Shown: positions 17,530-26,939, counted from the stretch's first letter. The stretch is 64,000 nucleotides of DNA from Burkholderia sp. WSM2232 (GCF_000472545.1 NZ_AWZV01000037.1:1-64000), one strand, 5' to 3'. Notes: generated from the sequence alone by a model not told the origin. Numbers and translations are program-made.

Positions 17530-19782
17530 ATGTCGCAAGGATTGCTCGATGCACATCGCGACGCGAAGCGCCCGCAAGCCGGATCGCATGAACCACGCGG
17601 CTTGTCGCGCCGCACATTCCTCAAGCTCGGGGTGAGCGTGGGCGCGGCGGCGGGCGGCGGCCTGCTGCTCGGCTTCAGCATGCCGGCCGTCAGTCAGGAT
17701 CAGAAGGCGGGCAAGTCCGTGATCGGCGGCGACGGGAACGAAACGCCTCAAAACGGTGTGTTCGCACCGAACGCGTTTATTCAGATCGACACAGCAGGCA
17801 AGGTCACGCTGATCATTCCCAAGGTCGAAATGGGGCAGGGCGTGTACACCTCCATTCCGATGCTGATTGCGGAGGAGCTGGAGGTTCCGCTCGACACCGT
17901 CACGCTCGATCATGCGCCGCCCGACGAAAAGCTCTTCATGGACCCGCTGCTCGGCGGCCAGCTCACCGGCGGTTCCACCTCGATCCGCTATGCATGGGAG
18001 CCGATGCGCCGGGCCGGCGCGACGGCCCGCACGCTGCTCATCAGCGCGGCCGCGCAGCAATGGCAGGTGGATGCGGCGAGCTGCCATGCGCAGGCCGGCC
18101 AGGTCATTCATGCGGCGAGCAATCGCAGCATCGGTTACGGCCAACTGGTGGAGGCGGCCGCGAAATTGCCCGCGCCGCAGAACGTGCCGCTGAAGAATCC
18201 GAAGGACTTCAGGATTGTCGGCACGGCGGTCAAGCGCCTCGATTCTCCGGAAAAGGTGGACGGCACCGCCCGCTTCGGTCTTGACGTGCGCGTGCCCGAC
18301 ATGGTCTATGCGGCCATCGCCAATTGTCCGGTGTTTGGGGGCACGCTCGCGAGCGTCGACGATACCCACGCGAAAAAGATTCCCGGCGTGCGTCAGGTCG
18401 TGAAGATCGACAACGCGGTCGCCGTGATCGGCGACCACACGTGGGCTGCCAAACGGGGCTTGCAGGCGCTCGACATCAAGTGGAACGAAGGCGCGAACGC
18501 CAGTGTTTCGATGAAGCAGATCGTCGACGATCTCGCGCATGCGTCGCAGCGCGACGGCGCGGTGGCGCGCAAGGAAGGCGACGTCGCGCAGGCTTTTTCG
18601 AACGCGAAGAAGCGCGTCGATGTGATCTACCAGCAGCCGTTTCTCGCGCACGCCACGATGGAGCCGATCAACTGCACGGTACACGTGCGGCCCGACAGCT
18701 GCGAAGTCTGGCTCGGCTCGCAAGTGCCCACGCGCGTGCGCGACGCGGCGATGGCCGTCACCGGCTTGCCCGCCGACAAGATCATCGTGCACAACCATCT
18801 GATCGGCGGCGGCTTTGGGCGGCGGCTGGAATTCGACATGGTCACGCAGGCGGTCAAGATCGCCCGACAGGTGTCGGCGCCCGTCAAAGTGCTGTGGACG
18901 CGTGAAGAAGACATTCAGCACGACATGTATCGCCCGTACTACTACGACAAGATCTCCGCGGGTCTGGACGCGAACGGCAAGCCGCTTGCATGGCAGCACC
19001 GCATTGTCGGCTCGTCTATCCTCGCGCGCTTCGCGCCGCCCGCGTTCAAGAACGGGCTCGATCCCGACGCGGTGGAGGTGGCCGCGGACCTGCCGTACGA
19101 CTTGCCGAACCAGCTGGTCGACTACGTGCGTCAGGAGCCGCACGCGATACCCACCGCGTTCTGGCGTGGCGTCGGCCCGACGCGCAGCACCTTCGTAGTG
19201 GAGAGTTTCATCGACGAACTCGCGGCCGAGGCGAAGGTCGACCCGGTCAAGTATCGGCACGATCTGCTTGGCAAGACGCCGCGCGCGCTGAACGTGCTCA
19301 ACACCGCTGCGCAGGCGGCCAACTGGGGCAGCGCGCTGCCGAAAGGCCAGGGGCGCGGCGTGTCGGTCATGCACGCGTTCGGCAGCTACTTTGCGATTGT
19401 CGTCGAGGTCGCGGTCGAACAGGGCGAGGTCGCGGTCAAGCGTGTGGTGTGCGCGGTGGATTGCGGCATGGTGGTCAATCCGGACACGGTGGAGGCGCAG
19501 GTGCAAGGCGGCATCATCTTCGGCATTACGGGGGCGCTTTATAGCGAGATCACCATCAAGGACGGCCGCGTCCAGCAGAACAACTTCACCGACTACCGGA
19601 TGCTGCGCATTGACCAGGCGCCGCCTATCGACGTGCATATCGTGAAGAGCAGCGAGGCGCCGGGCGGCATCGGCGAACCTGGCACGGCGGCCCTCGCGCC
19701 GGCGCTGACCAACGCGATTTTCGCGGCGACCGGCAAGCGTCTGCGGCAATTGCCGGTGGGCAGCCAGTTGCAAACCGCTTAA
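17530..19782 (+). CDS. Molybdopterin-binding large subunit, Tat-exported (IorB-like aldehyde oxidoreductase)
   Basis: A 750-residue subunit. A twin-arginine signal (LSRRTFLKLGVSVGAAAGGGLLLG) near the N-terminus predicts folded export to the periplasm. Xanthine-oxidase-family blocks are present: the repeated MGQGVYTSIPMLIAEELEV and GGSTSIR regions, LIGGGFGRRLEFD, and the C-terminal GGIGEPGTAALAPALTNAI segment that holds the catalytic Glu of this fold. It lacks FAD, so electrons go through the small subunit to the downstream cytochrome. The ATG at 17530 fits; the longer frame from 17407 only overlaps the previous gene. No XdhC/CoxI-type maturase is adjacent. Confidence 0.93.
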   Translation: MSQGLLDAHRDAKRPQAGSHEPRGLSRRTFLKLGVSVGAAAGGGLLLGFSMPAVSQDQKAGKSVIGGDGNETPQNGVFAPNAFIQIDTAGKVTLIIPKVEMGQGVYTSIPMLIAEELEVPLDTVTLDHAPPDEKLFMDPLLGGQLTGGSTSIRYAWEPMRRAGATARTLLISAAAQQWQVDAASCHAQAGQVIHAASNRSIGYGQLVEAAAKLPAPQNVPLKNPKDFRIVGTAVKRLDSPEKVDGTARFGLDVRVPDMVYAAIANCPVFGGTLASVDDTHAKKIPGVRQVVKIDNAVAVIGDHTWAAKRGLQALDIKWNEGANASVSMKQIVDDLAHASQRDGAVARKEGDVAQAFSNAKKRVDVIYQQPFLAHATMEPINCTVHVRPDSCEVWLGSQVPTRVRDAAMAVTGLPADKIIVHNHLIGGGFGRRLEFDMVTQAVKIARQVSAPVKVLWTREEDIQHDMYRPYYYDKISAGLDANGKPLAWQHRIVGSSILARFAPPAFKNGLDPDAVEVAADLPYDLPNQLVDYVRQEPHAIPTAFWRGVGPTRSTFVVESFIDELAAEAKVDPVKYRHDLLGKTPRALNVLNTAAQAANWGSALPKGQGRGVSVMHAFGSYFAIVVEVAVEQGEVAVKRVVCAVDCGMVVNPDTVEAQVQGGIIFGITGALYSEITIKDGRVQQNNFTDYRMLRIDQAPPIDVHIVKSSEAPGGIGEPGTAALAPALTNAIFAATGKRLRQLPVGSQLQTA

Positions 19783-19794
19783 CGGGAGCCCGAT

Positions 19795-21108
19795 ATGAAA
19801 AGCACATTGAAGGGTTTCGGCGCGGCGCTGGGTGTCGCGTTGCCGCTGCTGATGCAGGCAGCGACGGCCACGGCGGCAGCAACGGCAGCAACGGCAGCAA
19901 CGGCAGCGGACCCGGCGCTGGTCCAGCGCGGCGCCTACCTCGCGAAGGCAGGCGATTGCGTGGCGTGTCACACCGCCCCGAAAGGCAAGCCGTTCGCGGG
20001 CGGCCTCCCGATGAACACGCCGATGGGCCAGATCTACACGACGAACATCACGCCGGACCCGCAAACCGGCATTGGCCGCTACACGGAGCAGGACTTTGCG
20101 CGCGCCATGCGCGAAGGCGTCGCGAAAGACGGGCACAACCTGTATCCGGCCATGCCGTATCCGTCGTATGCAAAGGTCAACGACGAAGACATGAAGGCGC
20201 TCTACGCATTCTTCATGAGCGGCGTCGCGCCGGTGCAGCAGGCCAATCGCGAGTCGGATATCAAGTGGCCAATGAACATGCGCTGGCCGCTCAAGCTCTG
20301 GAACATGGTGTTCCTCGAAAAGGGCGTGTATCAGAACAAGCCGGGCAAAGACATCGCGTGGAATCGCGGCGCGTATCTGATTCAGGGGCTGGGGCATTGC
20401 GGCTCGTGCCATACGCCGCGCGGCATTGCGTTCCAGGAGAAGGCGCTCGACGAAAGCGGCAGCGCGTTTCTGACCGGCGGGCTGCTCGATGGCTGGTTCG
20501 CAGCCAACCTGACGGGCGAGCATAACGTCGGCCTCGGGCGCTGGAGCGATCAGGACTTGCAGGCGTTCCTGAAGACCGGCGCGAATCGGCACGCGTCCGC
20601 ATTCGGCTCGATGACGAGCGTGATCAACAACAGCACGCAGGCGCTGAACGACGCCGACATCGCCGCGATGACGACGTACCTGAAGTCGCTGGCGCCGGCG
20701 GGCGGCAACGGCGCGCCGCTTTACACGTACGATCCGCAAGCAACCAGGGTGTCGCTCAATCGTGCGGCCAACGATGCCGGTGCGCGCGTCTACACTGCGT
20801 ACTGCATGCACTGCCACGGCGTCGACGGGCGCGGCTTCGCGCCAATGCTCGCGCCGCTCGCCGGCAATCCGAACGTGCTGGAGAAAGACGCGTCGTCGCT
20901 GATCAACGTCACGCTCAACGGCACGGAAGATCTTGTGATCGGCGGCATTCCCGCGCCGTATCCAATGCCGACGTACGCGCCGGTGCTGAACGATCAGCAG
21001 ATCGCCGACGTGCTCACTTTCGTGCGCGCCGGCTGGAACAACGGCGCGCCGGCAGTCACGGCCGCCGAGGTAGCGAAGCTGCGCAAGTCGACACAAGCTG
21101 CGCGTTAG
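19795..21108 (+). CDS. Tri-haem cytochrome c subunit of the dehydrogenase
   Basis: A 437-residue periplasmic electron carrier. A signal peptide is followed by an Ala/Thr-rich stretch with repeats of GCAGCAACG codons. Three CxxCH haem sites are visible: CVACH at 55-59, CGSCH near residue 203 and CMHCH near residue 340. This architecture matches the cytochrome subunit of membrane alcohol and gluconate dehydrogenases and of IorAB-type enzymes. It should pass electrons from the molybdenum enzyme to the respiratory chain. It begins 12 bp after the large subunit and ends at a terminator, closing the operon. Confidence 0.94.
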   Translation: MKSTLKGFGAALGVALPLLMQAATATAAATAATAATAADPALVQRGAYLAKAGDCVACHTAPKGKPFAGGLPMNTPMGQIYTTNITPDPQTGIGRYTEQDFARAMREGVAKDGHNLYPAMPYPSYAKVNDEDMKALYAFFMSGVAPVQQANRESDIKWPMNMRWPLKLWNMVFLEKGVYQNKPGKDIAWNRGAYLIQGLGHCGSCHTPRGIAFQEKALDESGSAFLTGGLLDGWFAANLTGEHNVGLGRWSDQDLQAFLKTGANRHASAFGSMTSVINNSTQALNDADIAAMTTYLKSLAPAGGNGAPLYTYDPQATRVSLNRAANDAGARVYTAYCMHCHGVDGRGFAPMLAPLAGNPNVLEKDASSLINVTLNGTEDLVIGGIPAPYPMPTYAPVLNDQQIADVLTFVRAGWNNGAPAVTAAEVAKLRKSTQAAR

Positions 21109-21140
21109 CACCGGTTCATCTGGTCGACCAGCGGCACATG

Positions 21141-21181
21141 AAAAAAGCGTCAACCGTCTTGCGGCGGTCGACGCTTTTTTT
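21141..21181. terminator. Rho-independent terminator (both strands)
   Basis: AAAAAAGCGTC at 21141-21151 pairs with GACGCTTTTTTTT at about 21170-21182, with further ACCG/CGGT pairing and one mismatch. It has A- and T-runs on both sides, so it can end the cytochrome operon on the plus strand and the ABC operon on the minus strand. Confidence 0.85.
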
Positions 21182-21223
21182 TGCGCGAGCCGTGAGTTCG
21201 CGTTCATGCCGCTGCGCTGGTGG

Positions 21224-21880
21224 CTAACGATGCTGGCCCACCTTGTTGCGCTTTTCCAGCACGCGTGCATACCACGTGAGCGGAAAGCACATCGCAAAGT
21301 AGATCATGGCGACCATGCCGTAGATGGGGAACGGGCGGAACGCCGCGTTGGTGATCATCGTGCCGGTCTTGGTCAATTCCGTGAAGCCGATGATCGACGC
21401 AAGCGCCGTGCTCTTGACCACCTGCACGAGAAAACCGACCGTCGGCGCGACGGCGATTTTCAATGCCTGCGGCCAGACGATATAGCGCAACTGCTGGCCG
21501 AATGTCATGCCGAGACTCGCGCCCGCGGCCCATTGACCGCGCGGCACGGCTTCCACGCAGCCGCGCCAGATGTCGACCAGATACGCGCTTGTATAAAGCG
21601 TCAACGTGACAGTGGCCGCGACCCACGGCGATACGTCCACGCCGACGAGCGGCAAGCCGAAAAAGGCCAGAAACAATTGCATGAGCAGCGGCGTGCCCTG
21701 AAACACTTCCACATACAGCACGACGATGCGGCGCAGCCAGGCGACAGGCGACACGCGCATTGCGAGCAGCAGAAGGCCCACCAGGCCGCCGCCCACAAAC
21801 GCGATCAGCGAGAGCAGCACCGTCCAGCGAGCGGCCAGCAGCAGGTTGCGGGCGATGTCCCAAAGGGTGAATTCGACCAT
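21224..21880 (-). CDS. Amino-acid ABC transporter permease (HisM-like) 2
   Basis: A 218-residue inner-membrane permease of the polar-amino-acid family. It has several hydrophobic helices and the EAA loop region (EAVPRGQWAAGASLGMTFGQQLRYIVWPQALKIAVAP) that docks the ATPase. The ATG at 21880 lies two bases after the stop of the upstream permease, indicating translational coupling. The longer frame to 21919 overlaps that gene and is not needed. With the adjacent permease it should form the heteromeric channel. No ATP-binding subunit gene is in the operon. Confidence 0.92.
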   Translation of the reverse strand: MVEFTLWDIARNLLLAARWTVLLSLIAFVGGGLVGLLLLAMRVSPVAWLRRIVVLYVEVFQGTPLLMQLFLAFFGLPLVGVDVSPWVAATVTLTLYTSAYLVDIWRGCVEAVPRGQWAAGASLGMTFGQQLRYIVWPQALKIAVAPTVGFLVQVVKSTALASIIGFTELTKTGTMITNAAFRPFPIYGMVAMIYFAMCFPLTWYARVLEKRNKVGQHR

Positions 21881-21882
21881 GA

Positions 21883-22629
21883 TCAACGCTCCGTCGGCAG
21901 AGTGCGGGGAGCTCGCCACATGAGGCGCGCGCGCCAGCCGCGCGGCGTGCTTTCCGACCCGCGCGCGGCTCGCCCGGCGAACAGGCCGCGTCCAAACCGG
22001 TTGAGAATCTGGCGTAGCGCAATGGAGAGCAGCAGATACGTCGCGGTGATAATCACGTAGCTTTCGAACGAGCGGAAGTTACGCGACTGGATGAAGTTGG
22101 CCGCATAGGTGAGGTCGGGCACGGAGATCTGCGACACGACCGCCGAACCCAGCATCACGATCAGCACCTGGCTTAGCAGCGCGGGAAACACGTTGGCGAG
22201 CGCCTGCGGCAACACGACGTAGCGGAACACCTGGCGCCCGTGCAGGCCGAGCGCCTGGGCCGCCTGGATCTGGCCGCGCGAGATCGAATCGATGCCGGCG
22301 CGCACGATCTCGATCGCGTAGGCGCCCAGGTTGACCGTCATCGCCAGAATCGCGGCCTGGATTTCGTCGATATGAATGCCGAGGCTCGGCAGGCCGAAGA
22401 ACACGAAAAAGAGCTGCACGATGAACGGCGTGTTGCGGATCAACTCCACGTAGCTCGCCACCACCCAGCGTGCCCATGCGGGGCCGGCCACCGCGACACT
22501 CGCGCCGGCAATGCCGAGCAGGCCGCCGAGCAACGTCGAGACGGCGGTCAGCGCGAGAGTGACGGCCACGCCGTGCGCGAGCATGCCCGCATAGAGGCCG
22601 AAGCCGCTGAAATCGAACGCATAGGTCAT
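21883..22629 (-). CDS. Amino-acid ABC transporter permease (HisQ-like) 1
   Basis: A 248-residue inner-membrane permease. The segment YVELIRNTPFIVQLFFVFFGLPSLGI and the EAA motif (SISRGQIQAAQALGLHGRQVFRYVVLPQALANVFPAL) are typical of the polar-amino-acid ABC family. A 40-residue Arg-rich tail after the last helix (GRAARGSESTPRGWRARLMWRAPRTLPTER) is unusual and may interact with the membrane or be a read-on. It lies between the binding protein and the second permease in one operon. Confidence 0.92.
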   Translation of the reverse strand: MTYAFDFSGFGLYAGMLAHGVAVTLALTAVSTLLGGLLGIAGASVAVAGPAWARWVVASYVELIRNTPFIVQLFFVFFGLPSLGIHIDEIQAAILAMTVNLGAYAIEIVRAGIDSISRGQIQAAQALGLHGRQVFRYVVLPQALANVFPALLSQVLIVMLGSAVVSQISVPDLTYAANFIQSRNFRSFESYVIITATYLLLSIALRQILNRFGRGLFAGRAARGSESTPRGWRARLMWRAPRTLPTER

Positions 22630-22670
22630 GACTTGGCGCTCATCGTGAGGTCAAACTCCGTACCGTAAAT

Positions 22671-23501
22671 TCAGAGGTCGGCAGGCAGCGGCGCACGCAA
22701 CCATTTCTGCGAGATCGCATTCATGGTGCCGTCGCTGCGAGCCTTGGCGATGGTTTCGTCGACTTTCTGCTTCAGGCGCGGCTCGTTCTTGTTCAGACCG
22801 ACGTGGTCCGGCGAGCTGAACAGCGAGAACTTCTGCTCGGGATCGTTCGCGGGATGACGCGCGAGAATCGTGGCGCCCACGTCGTTGCCGACGACCATCA
22901 ACTGTACCTGACCAGAAATAAACGCCGAAATTGCTCCGTTCGGATCGTCGAAACGTTTGATGTTCGCGGTGGGCGGCGCGATTTTCGTGACACTCAGGTC
23001 TTCCAGCGTGCCGCGCGCCACCGAAATGGACTTGCCGGCGAGGTCGGCTGCATTCTTCACGGGCAAGGCTTTCGGGCCGAATACGGCGAGGTAGTAGGGC
23101 GCGTAGGGTTTGGAGAAGTCGATCACCTTTTCGCGTTCCGGCGTCTGGCCCACCGACAGCAGCATGTCGGTCTTGCGGTCGGCGAGGTAGGCCATGCGGT
23201 TGTCGCCCGTTACCTGCACGAGTTCCACCCTTGCGTTGAGCGCGCGGCCAATCAGATTGGCCACGTCGATGTCGTAGCCCATCGGCTTCATGTCGGGGCC
23301 GATCGAGCCGAACGGCGGATAGTCCATGAACACGCCAATACGCACTGTGCCCGTTTTGGCGATGTTATCCAGCGCATCGGCATGGGCGGCCGGCGAGAAC
23401 GCGCTCAGCGCGCCGGCGGCGGTGACGGCGAGCGCCGCGGCAAGAGTGGCGAACGCGCGGCGCGCGATCGACTTCGGTTGAACGGGCTTGGGCTGGTTCA
23501 T
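22671..23501 (-). CDS. Amino-acid-type ABC substrate-binding protein
   Basis: A 276-residue periplasmic protein of the SBP_bac_3 family. It has a signal peptide (ARRAFATLAAALAVTAAGALSAFSPAAHA) and mature start DALDNIAKTGTVRIGVFMDYPPFGSIGPDMKPMGYDIDVA. The conserved DFSKPYAPYY follows. The ligand is likely a polar amino acid or related compound, but the binding residues cannot be assigned without alignment. The ATG at 23501 has an AGAGGA ribosome-binding site. It heads the operon, divergent from a LysR gene that probably controls it. Confidence 0.92.
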   Translation of the reverse strand: MNQPKPVQPKSIARRAFATLAAALAVTAAGALSAFSPAAHADALDNIAKTGTVRIGVFMDYPPFGSIGPDMKPMGYDIDVANLIGRALNARVELVQVTGDNRMAYLADRKTDMLLSVGQTPEREKVIDFSKPYAPYYLAVFGPKALPVKNAADLAGKSISVARGTLEDLSVTKIAPPTANIKRFDDPNGAISAFISGQVQLMVVGNDVGATILARHPANDPEQKFSLFSSPDHVGLNKNEPRLKQKVDETIAKARSDGTMNAISQKWLRAPLPADL

Positions 23502-23812
23502 GGTTTGTCCTCTGTCGTAAAACGCGTATTGGAATGAGCTGGACTCTAGGTTTGCCAAAATCCCTCAACAAACGAAATATCCGCATGGAGGCCATGACGT
23601 AAGCTCATGCGACCGGCATCGTGGGCCCGCCGCCGCCCGGTGAAGCGAATGAAGCCGTGCGTCGCCTGACGCATGAGCCACACGCATGCGGCCAGGGTCC
23701 GCCGCAATTCGTCGCAGTGGGCGCAATCGCGTATCCTGTGGGGCCGGCGGGTGCGGCGCGAGAGGCTGCCGGCGTGCCGGCCAGAATGACTTTTTCTTAT
23801 CCGGACACTTAG
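23502..23812. other. Divergent control region, ABC operon / LysR regulator
   Basis: 311 bp with no credible gene. It should carry the ABC operon promoter close to 23502-23580 and the LysR binding sites. I could not pick a single convincing T-N11-A site. Confidence 0.4.
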
Positions 23813-24706
23813 ATGCGACGACTTCCGCCGCTCAACGCACTGCAGATTTTCGAAACGGTGGCGCGCCATCGCAGCTTCACGCGCGCCGCCGACCATTTGT
23901 GTCTCACGCAGGGAGCGGTGAGCCGGCAGATCATCGCGCTCGAGGACTACTACAAGTTCCCGCTGTTCAAGCGTCACGCCAAGGGCCTCACGCTCACCGC
24001 CGAAGGTGAGTTGCTGCTGCCGGCGGTAAAGGAAAGTTTCGCGCGCATCGAGGAGATCTCGCTGCGCCTTACACGGCAGCGCACAGATCTCGCGCTGAAG
24101 GTGCCGACCTGTGTGATGCGCTGGATGCTGCCGAAAATCATGCGCTTCCAGGCCGAGTATCCGGAGCTGCACGTGCAGATCACCACGACATGGCAGCACG
24201 ACGTCGACTTCCAGCTGGAACCGTTCGATGCGGCCATCATTTATGGCTCGTCGCCGGGAGCGGACGTGCAAGCGGTGCCGCTCTTCGAAGAGCGTCTGAC
24301 GCCCGTGTGTGCGCCCGATCTGCTGAAGGACAAGCCGCTCACCGCGCTCGGCGATCTGGCGCGTCATACGCTACTGCATCCGACTCGCGATCATCGGGAC
24401 TGGAAGATGTGGCTTGCGAGGGTTGCCGAAACGGACCCCGTCAACGCGCGCGCCATCGACGCCGAACACGGTCCGAGTTTCGACACGCTCGACATGGCGA
24501 CCAATGCGGCGTTGCAGGGCTTCGGGGTGGCCATCAGCGATCTCGCGCTGATAGACGAAGACGTGGCCGCGCGGCGTCTCGTTCGGCCCTTTGACACCGT
24601 GCTCAAGACGGGGTGGCGCTACTACTTCGTGCATCCGGACTCGGTCGCGCATCAGCAAAAGCTGAAGCTCTTTCGCGACTGGATCGCGGCGCATTGGGAA
24701 GAGTGA
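23813..24706 (+). CDS. LysR-family regulator, GcvA-like
   Basis: A 297-residue regulator. The winged HTH opens with RRLPPLNALQIFETVARHRSFTRAADHLCLTQGAVSRQI, a pattern typical of the GcvA subgroup (PPLNAL, SFTRAA, TQGAVS). The effector domain starts around residue 95. It is divergently oriented to the amino-acid ABC operon, which is its probable target. The inducer is unknown, though GcvA-like proteins often sense amino acids. It is convergent with chaA. Confidence 0.92.
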   Translation: MRRLPPLNALQIFETVARHRSFTRAADHLCLTQGAVSRQIIALEDYYKFPLFKRHAKGLTLTAEGELLLPAVKESFARIEEISLRLTRQRTDLALKVPTCVMRWMLPKIMRFQAEYPELHVQITTTWQHDVDFQLEPFDAAIIYGSSPGADVQAVPLFEERLTPVCAPDLLKDKPLTALGDLARHTLLHPTRDHRDWKMWLARVAETDPVNARAIDAEHGPSFDTLDMATNAALQGFGVAISDLALIDEDVAARRLVRPFDTVLKTGWRYYFVHPDSVAHQQKLKLFRDWIAAHWEE

Positions 24707-24733
24707 ACGCGGGCTCGCGTCGAAGGCAATGCG

Positions 24734-25816
24734 TCAGGGCGCGAATGACAGGAACAGATAGGCGGCGAACAGCGACAGATGCACCGCGCCTTGCAGAATC
24801 GTGGTGCGTCCGGTGCTGAGCGTGAGTGTGCCGACCAGTAGCGTCAGCAACAGCAGCACGGTTTCCTTGCCGTTGATGCCGAGCACGAGCGGTTCGCCCG
24901 TCGTCAGAAAGACGGCCGCCACGGTCGGAATGGTCAGGCCGATACTGGCGAGAGCCGAACCCAGTGCGAGATTCAGACTGTTCTGCAAGCGGTCTGCGCG
25001 CGCCGCGCGCACTGCGGCCAGACCCTCGGGCAGCAGCACGAGCGCGGCGATCACGATGCCGACCACCGCCGGCGGCGCGCCCGCGTTTTCAACCGCTGTT
25101 TCGACTACCGGCGACAATAGCTTGGCCAGCAGCACGACCGCGACCAGGCATACCAGCAACAAGCCGCCGCTCGTAAGCGCAAGCGCGGCGCGAGGCGGCG
25201 CGGCGTGCGCGTTTTCGTCGGGCACGTCGGCAAGAAAGTAGTCGCGGTGCCGGACCGTCTGCACGAACACAAACACGCCATATAGCACGAGCGACGACAC
25301 CCCGGCGAACGCCAGTTGCGACGACGACAGCACCGGACCGGCATGAGTCGTGGTGTAGTTCGGCATGACGAGCGTCAGCACGGACAACGACGCGAGCACG
25401 GCGAGCGCTGCAGCCGCACCGCGAATCTGGAAATCCTGCTCGCGATGGCGGATGCCGCCCACCAGCAGGCACAGTCCGACAATGCCGTTACAGACGATCA
25501 TGACAGCGGCAAACACCGTGTCGCGCGCGAGTCCGGCTTTCTCAGGACCGGAGGTCAGCATGACCGAGATGATCAGCGCGACCTCGATCACCGTGACCGC
25601 GACCGCCAGCACCAGGGTGCCGAACGGTTCGCCGACGCGATGCGCGACCACTTCTGCGTGGTGCACGGCGGCAAATACCGCCGAACACAGCGCGAGCCCC
25701 ACCAGGGCGAGCAACAGTCCATTGCCCGGCAACACATAGGCCGCACCGAGCACGATCCACGCGACGAGCGGCACGGCCAGAGTCCAGCGGGGCAAGACGG
25801 TCGCGGGCGTGGTCAT
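24734..25816 (-). CDS. chaA: Calcium/cation:proton antiporter
   Basis: A 360-residue inner-membrane antiporter with about eleven helices. The two alpha-repeat signatures of the CaCA superfamily are clear: VAHRVGEPFGTLVLAVAVTVIEVALI (about 57-82) and VLLPEGLAAVRAARADRLQNSLNLALGSALASIGLT (about 260-295), each with a helix-embedded acidic residue. ChaA exchanges Ca2+, Na+ or K+ for protons and supports growth at alkaline pH or high salt. The ATG at 25816 has an AAGGGA ribosome-binding site. It is a single gene. Confidence 0.9.
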   Translation of the reverse strand: MTTPATVLPRWTLAVPLVAWIVLGAAYVLPGNGLLLALVGLALCSAVFAAVHHAEVVAHRVGEPFGTLVLAVAVTVIEVALIISVMLTSGPEKAGLARDTVFAAVMIVCNGIVGLCLLVGGIRHREQDFQIRGAAAALAVLASLSVLTLVMPNYTTTHAGPVLSSSQLAFAGVSSLVLYGVFVFVQTVRHRDYFLADVPDENAHAAPPRAALALTSGGLLLVCLVAVVLLAKLLSPVVETAVENAGAPPAVVGIVIAALVLLPEGLAAVRAARADRLQNSLNLALGSALASIGLTIPTVAAVFLTTGEPLVLGINGKETVLLLLTLLVGTLTLSTGRTTILQGAVHLSLFAAYLFLSFAP

Positions 25817-26177
25817 CGGCTTCCCTTTGTCTGTGTTTTCCAGATGGTGCGACGTGCTCGGTATTGCGAGCGATGGGCTGTTCGATTCTTGAGGCGATGC
25901 ATTAAGAGTGCTGCATAATGCGTTGAATATTAACGTATATATGCGTGGCCTGGCGCGTCGCGGCGAACGTCCGTCCGGTGAGTAGCGGCGAACTGCCTAG
26001 ACCACCGTGCGCGATGTGCGCGAGGTGCATTCGGCGGCTGGCGGGCGGCGCGATCTGGAAACGACGCTCATCGCCGTGCGGTCCCGCGAATGTCCCTGCT
26101 CTGGCAACCGGACATTCGGGCACCTGCCGGCCAAGGGCGCCGACGCCCTCGCGGCGCCGGCTTAGCGGGTTAGTGCG
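25817..26177. other. Intergenic region upstream of chaA
   Basis: 361 bp. An A/T-rich stretch at about 25916-25950 (with TTGAATATTAACGTATATATGCG) is the likeliest chaA promoter area on the minus strand. No gene is supported between it and the BON gene stop. Confidence 0.45.
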
Positions 26178-26540
26178 TTATTGGCCGACCGGACGAACCG
26201 TCAAAGCGTTCTTGACCGACGTGACACCTGCTACGCCTTGCGCGGCTTGCGTCGCGATGTCGACCTGCGACTGGTCGGGCACCGAGCCGGCCAGCGTCAC
26301 TGCACCGCCGCGTGCACGCACGCTGATGTTGGCGACGCTCAGGCCCTTGGTCTTGGCGAGCGCGCCGCGGACCTTGCGGCCGAGCGCACGGTTGGCGGCC
26401 TTGGCCTGCTTGCCGGTCGCCGCGGACGAAGCCGTTGCCGCCGGTGCAGCCGCCGCGTCGCTGCTTTGCGCGGATGCATTGAGCGAAGCCAGTACGATCA
26501 GCGCGCCGCCGACCATCTTCATTGCCGTGGATGCTTTCAT
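26178..26540 (-). CDS. Periplasmic BON-domain protein (OsmY-like)
   Basis: A 120-residue protein. It has a signal peptide (MKASTAMKMVGGALIVLASLNASA), an Ala/Ser-rich linker, and one BON domain (about 50-115, RKVRGALAKTKGLSVANISVRARGGAVTLAGSVPDQSQVDIATQAAQGVAGVTSVKNALTV). BON domains bind phospholipid surfaces and are common in envelope-stress proteins such as OsmY. Length and layout match small Burkholderia BON proteins. The ATG at 26540 has GGAG. It is a single gene with no clear partner. Confidence 0.88.
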   Translation of the reverse strand: MKASTAMKMVGGALIVLASLNASAQSSDAAAAPAATASSAATGKQAKAANRALGRKVRGALAKTKGLSVANISVRARGGAVTLAGSVPDQSQVDIATQAAQGVAGVTSVKNALTVRPVGQ

Positions 26541-26939
26541 GCGAGTTCTCCTTGTCGTGAATTGGCTGGTCCCCGGTGGGACCGTTTGCTTGCACTACGG
26601 GTACAGCGGGATGGAACGCGAAGGACGTTGCTGCAGATCTTGCGAATGCGTGAGGCCGACAGGCCCGGAAGCTGCTGGAGCGGGCCGGAGCCGCGCGGCA
26701 GGCCAGGACCTGCTCCTGGCCGGAAGAACACGATACCTCAATTGGTTCCAGAATGAGGTCCGCGGCGCCAGGAATGAGGCGTGGCTACAACGGTCTAGCT
26801 GTTGACTGCAAGGCGTTGCAGCGCGGCGAGGCGGTGTTGTGTCGCAGACCCGGCCTGGCCCTTGCGGCAGTGGCCGAAGCCGGCCGGGGCCCATGCAGCA
26901 CGCAACGTATCCATATCTACGAACACCAAGGCTTAACGC
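26541..26939. other. Divergent intergenic region with a perfect hairpin
   Basis: 399 bp between BON and the DNA glycosylase. A perfect 8-bp stem with 5-nt loop (GGCCAGGA-CCTGC-TCCTGGCC) lies at 26701-26721 with no T-run. No gene is supported. Confidence 0.5.

Noticed and set aside
17503..21297. A 1264-codon open frame on the minus strand opposite the molybdenum dehydrogenase operon
   Set aside because: It mirrors three well-supported plus-strand genes. Its product is Arg/His-rich without a recognisable domain, which is usual for antisense frames in high-GC DNA.
26701..26721. The perfect GGCCAGGA hairpin as a terminator
   Set aside because: It has no T-run on either strand and lies between divergent gene starts, so a terminator role is not supported.
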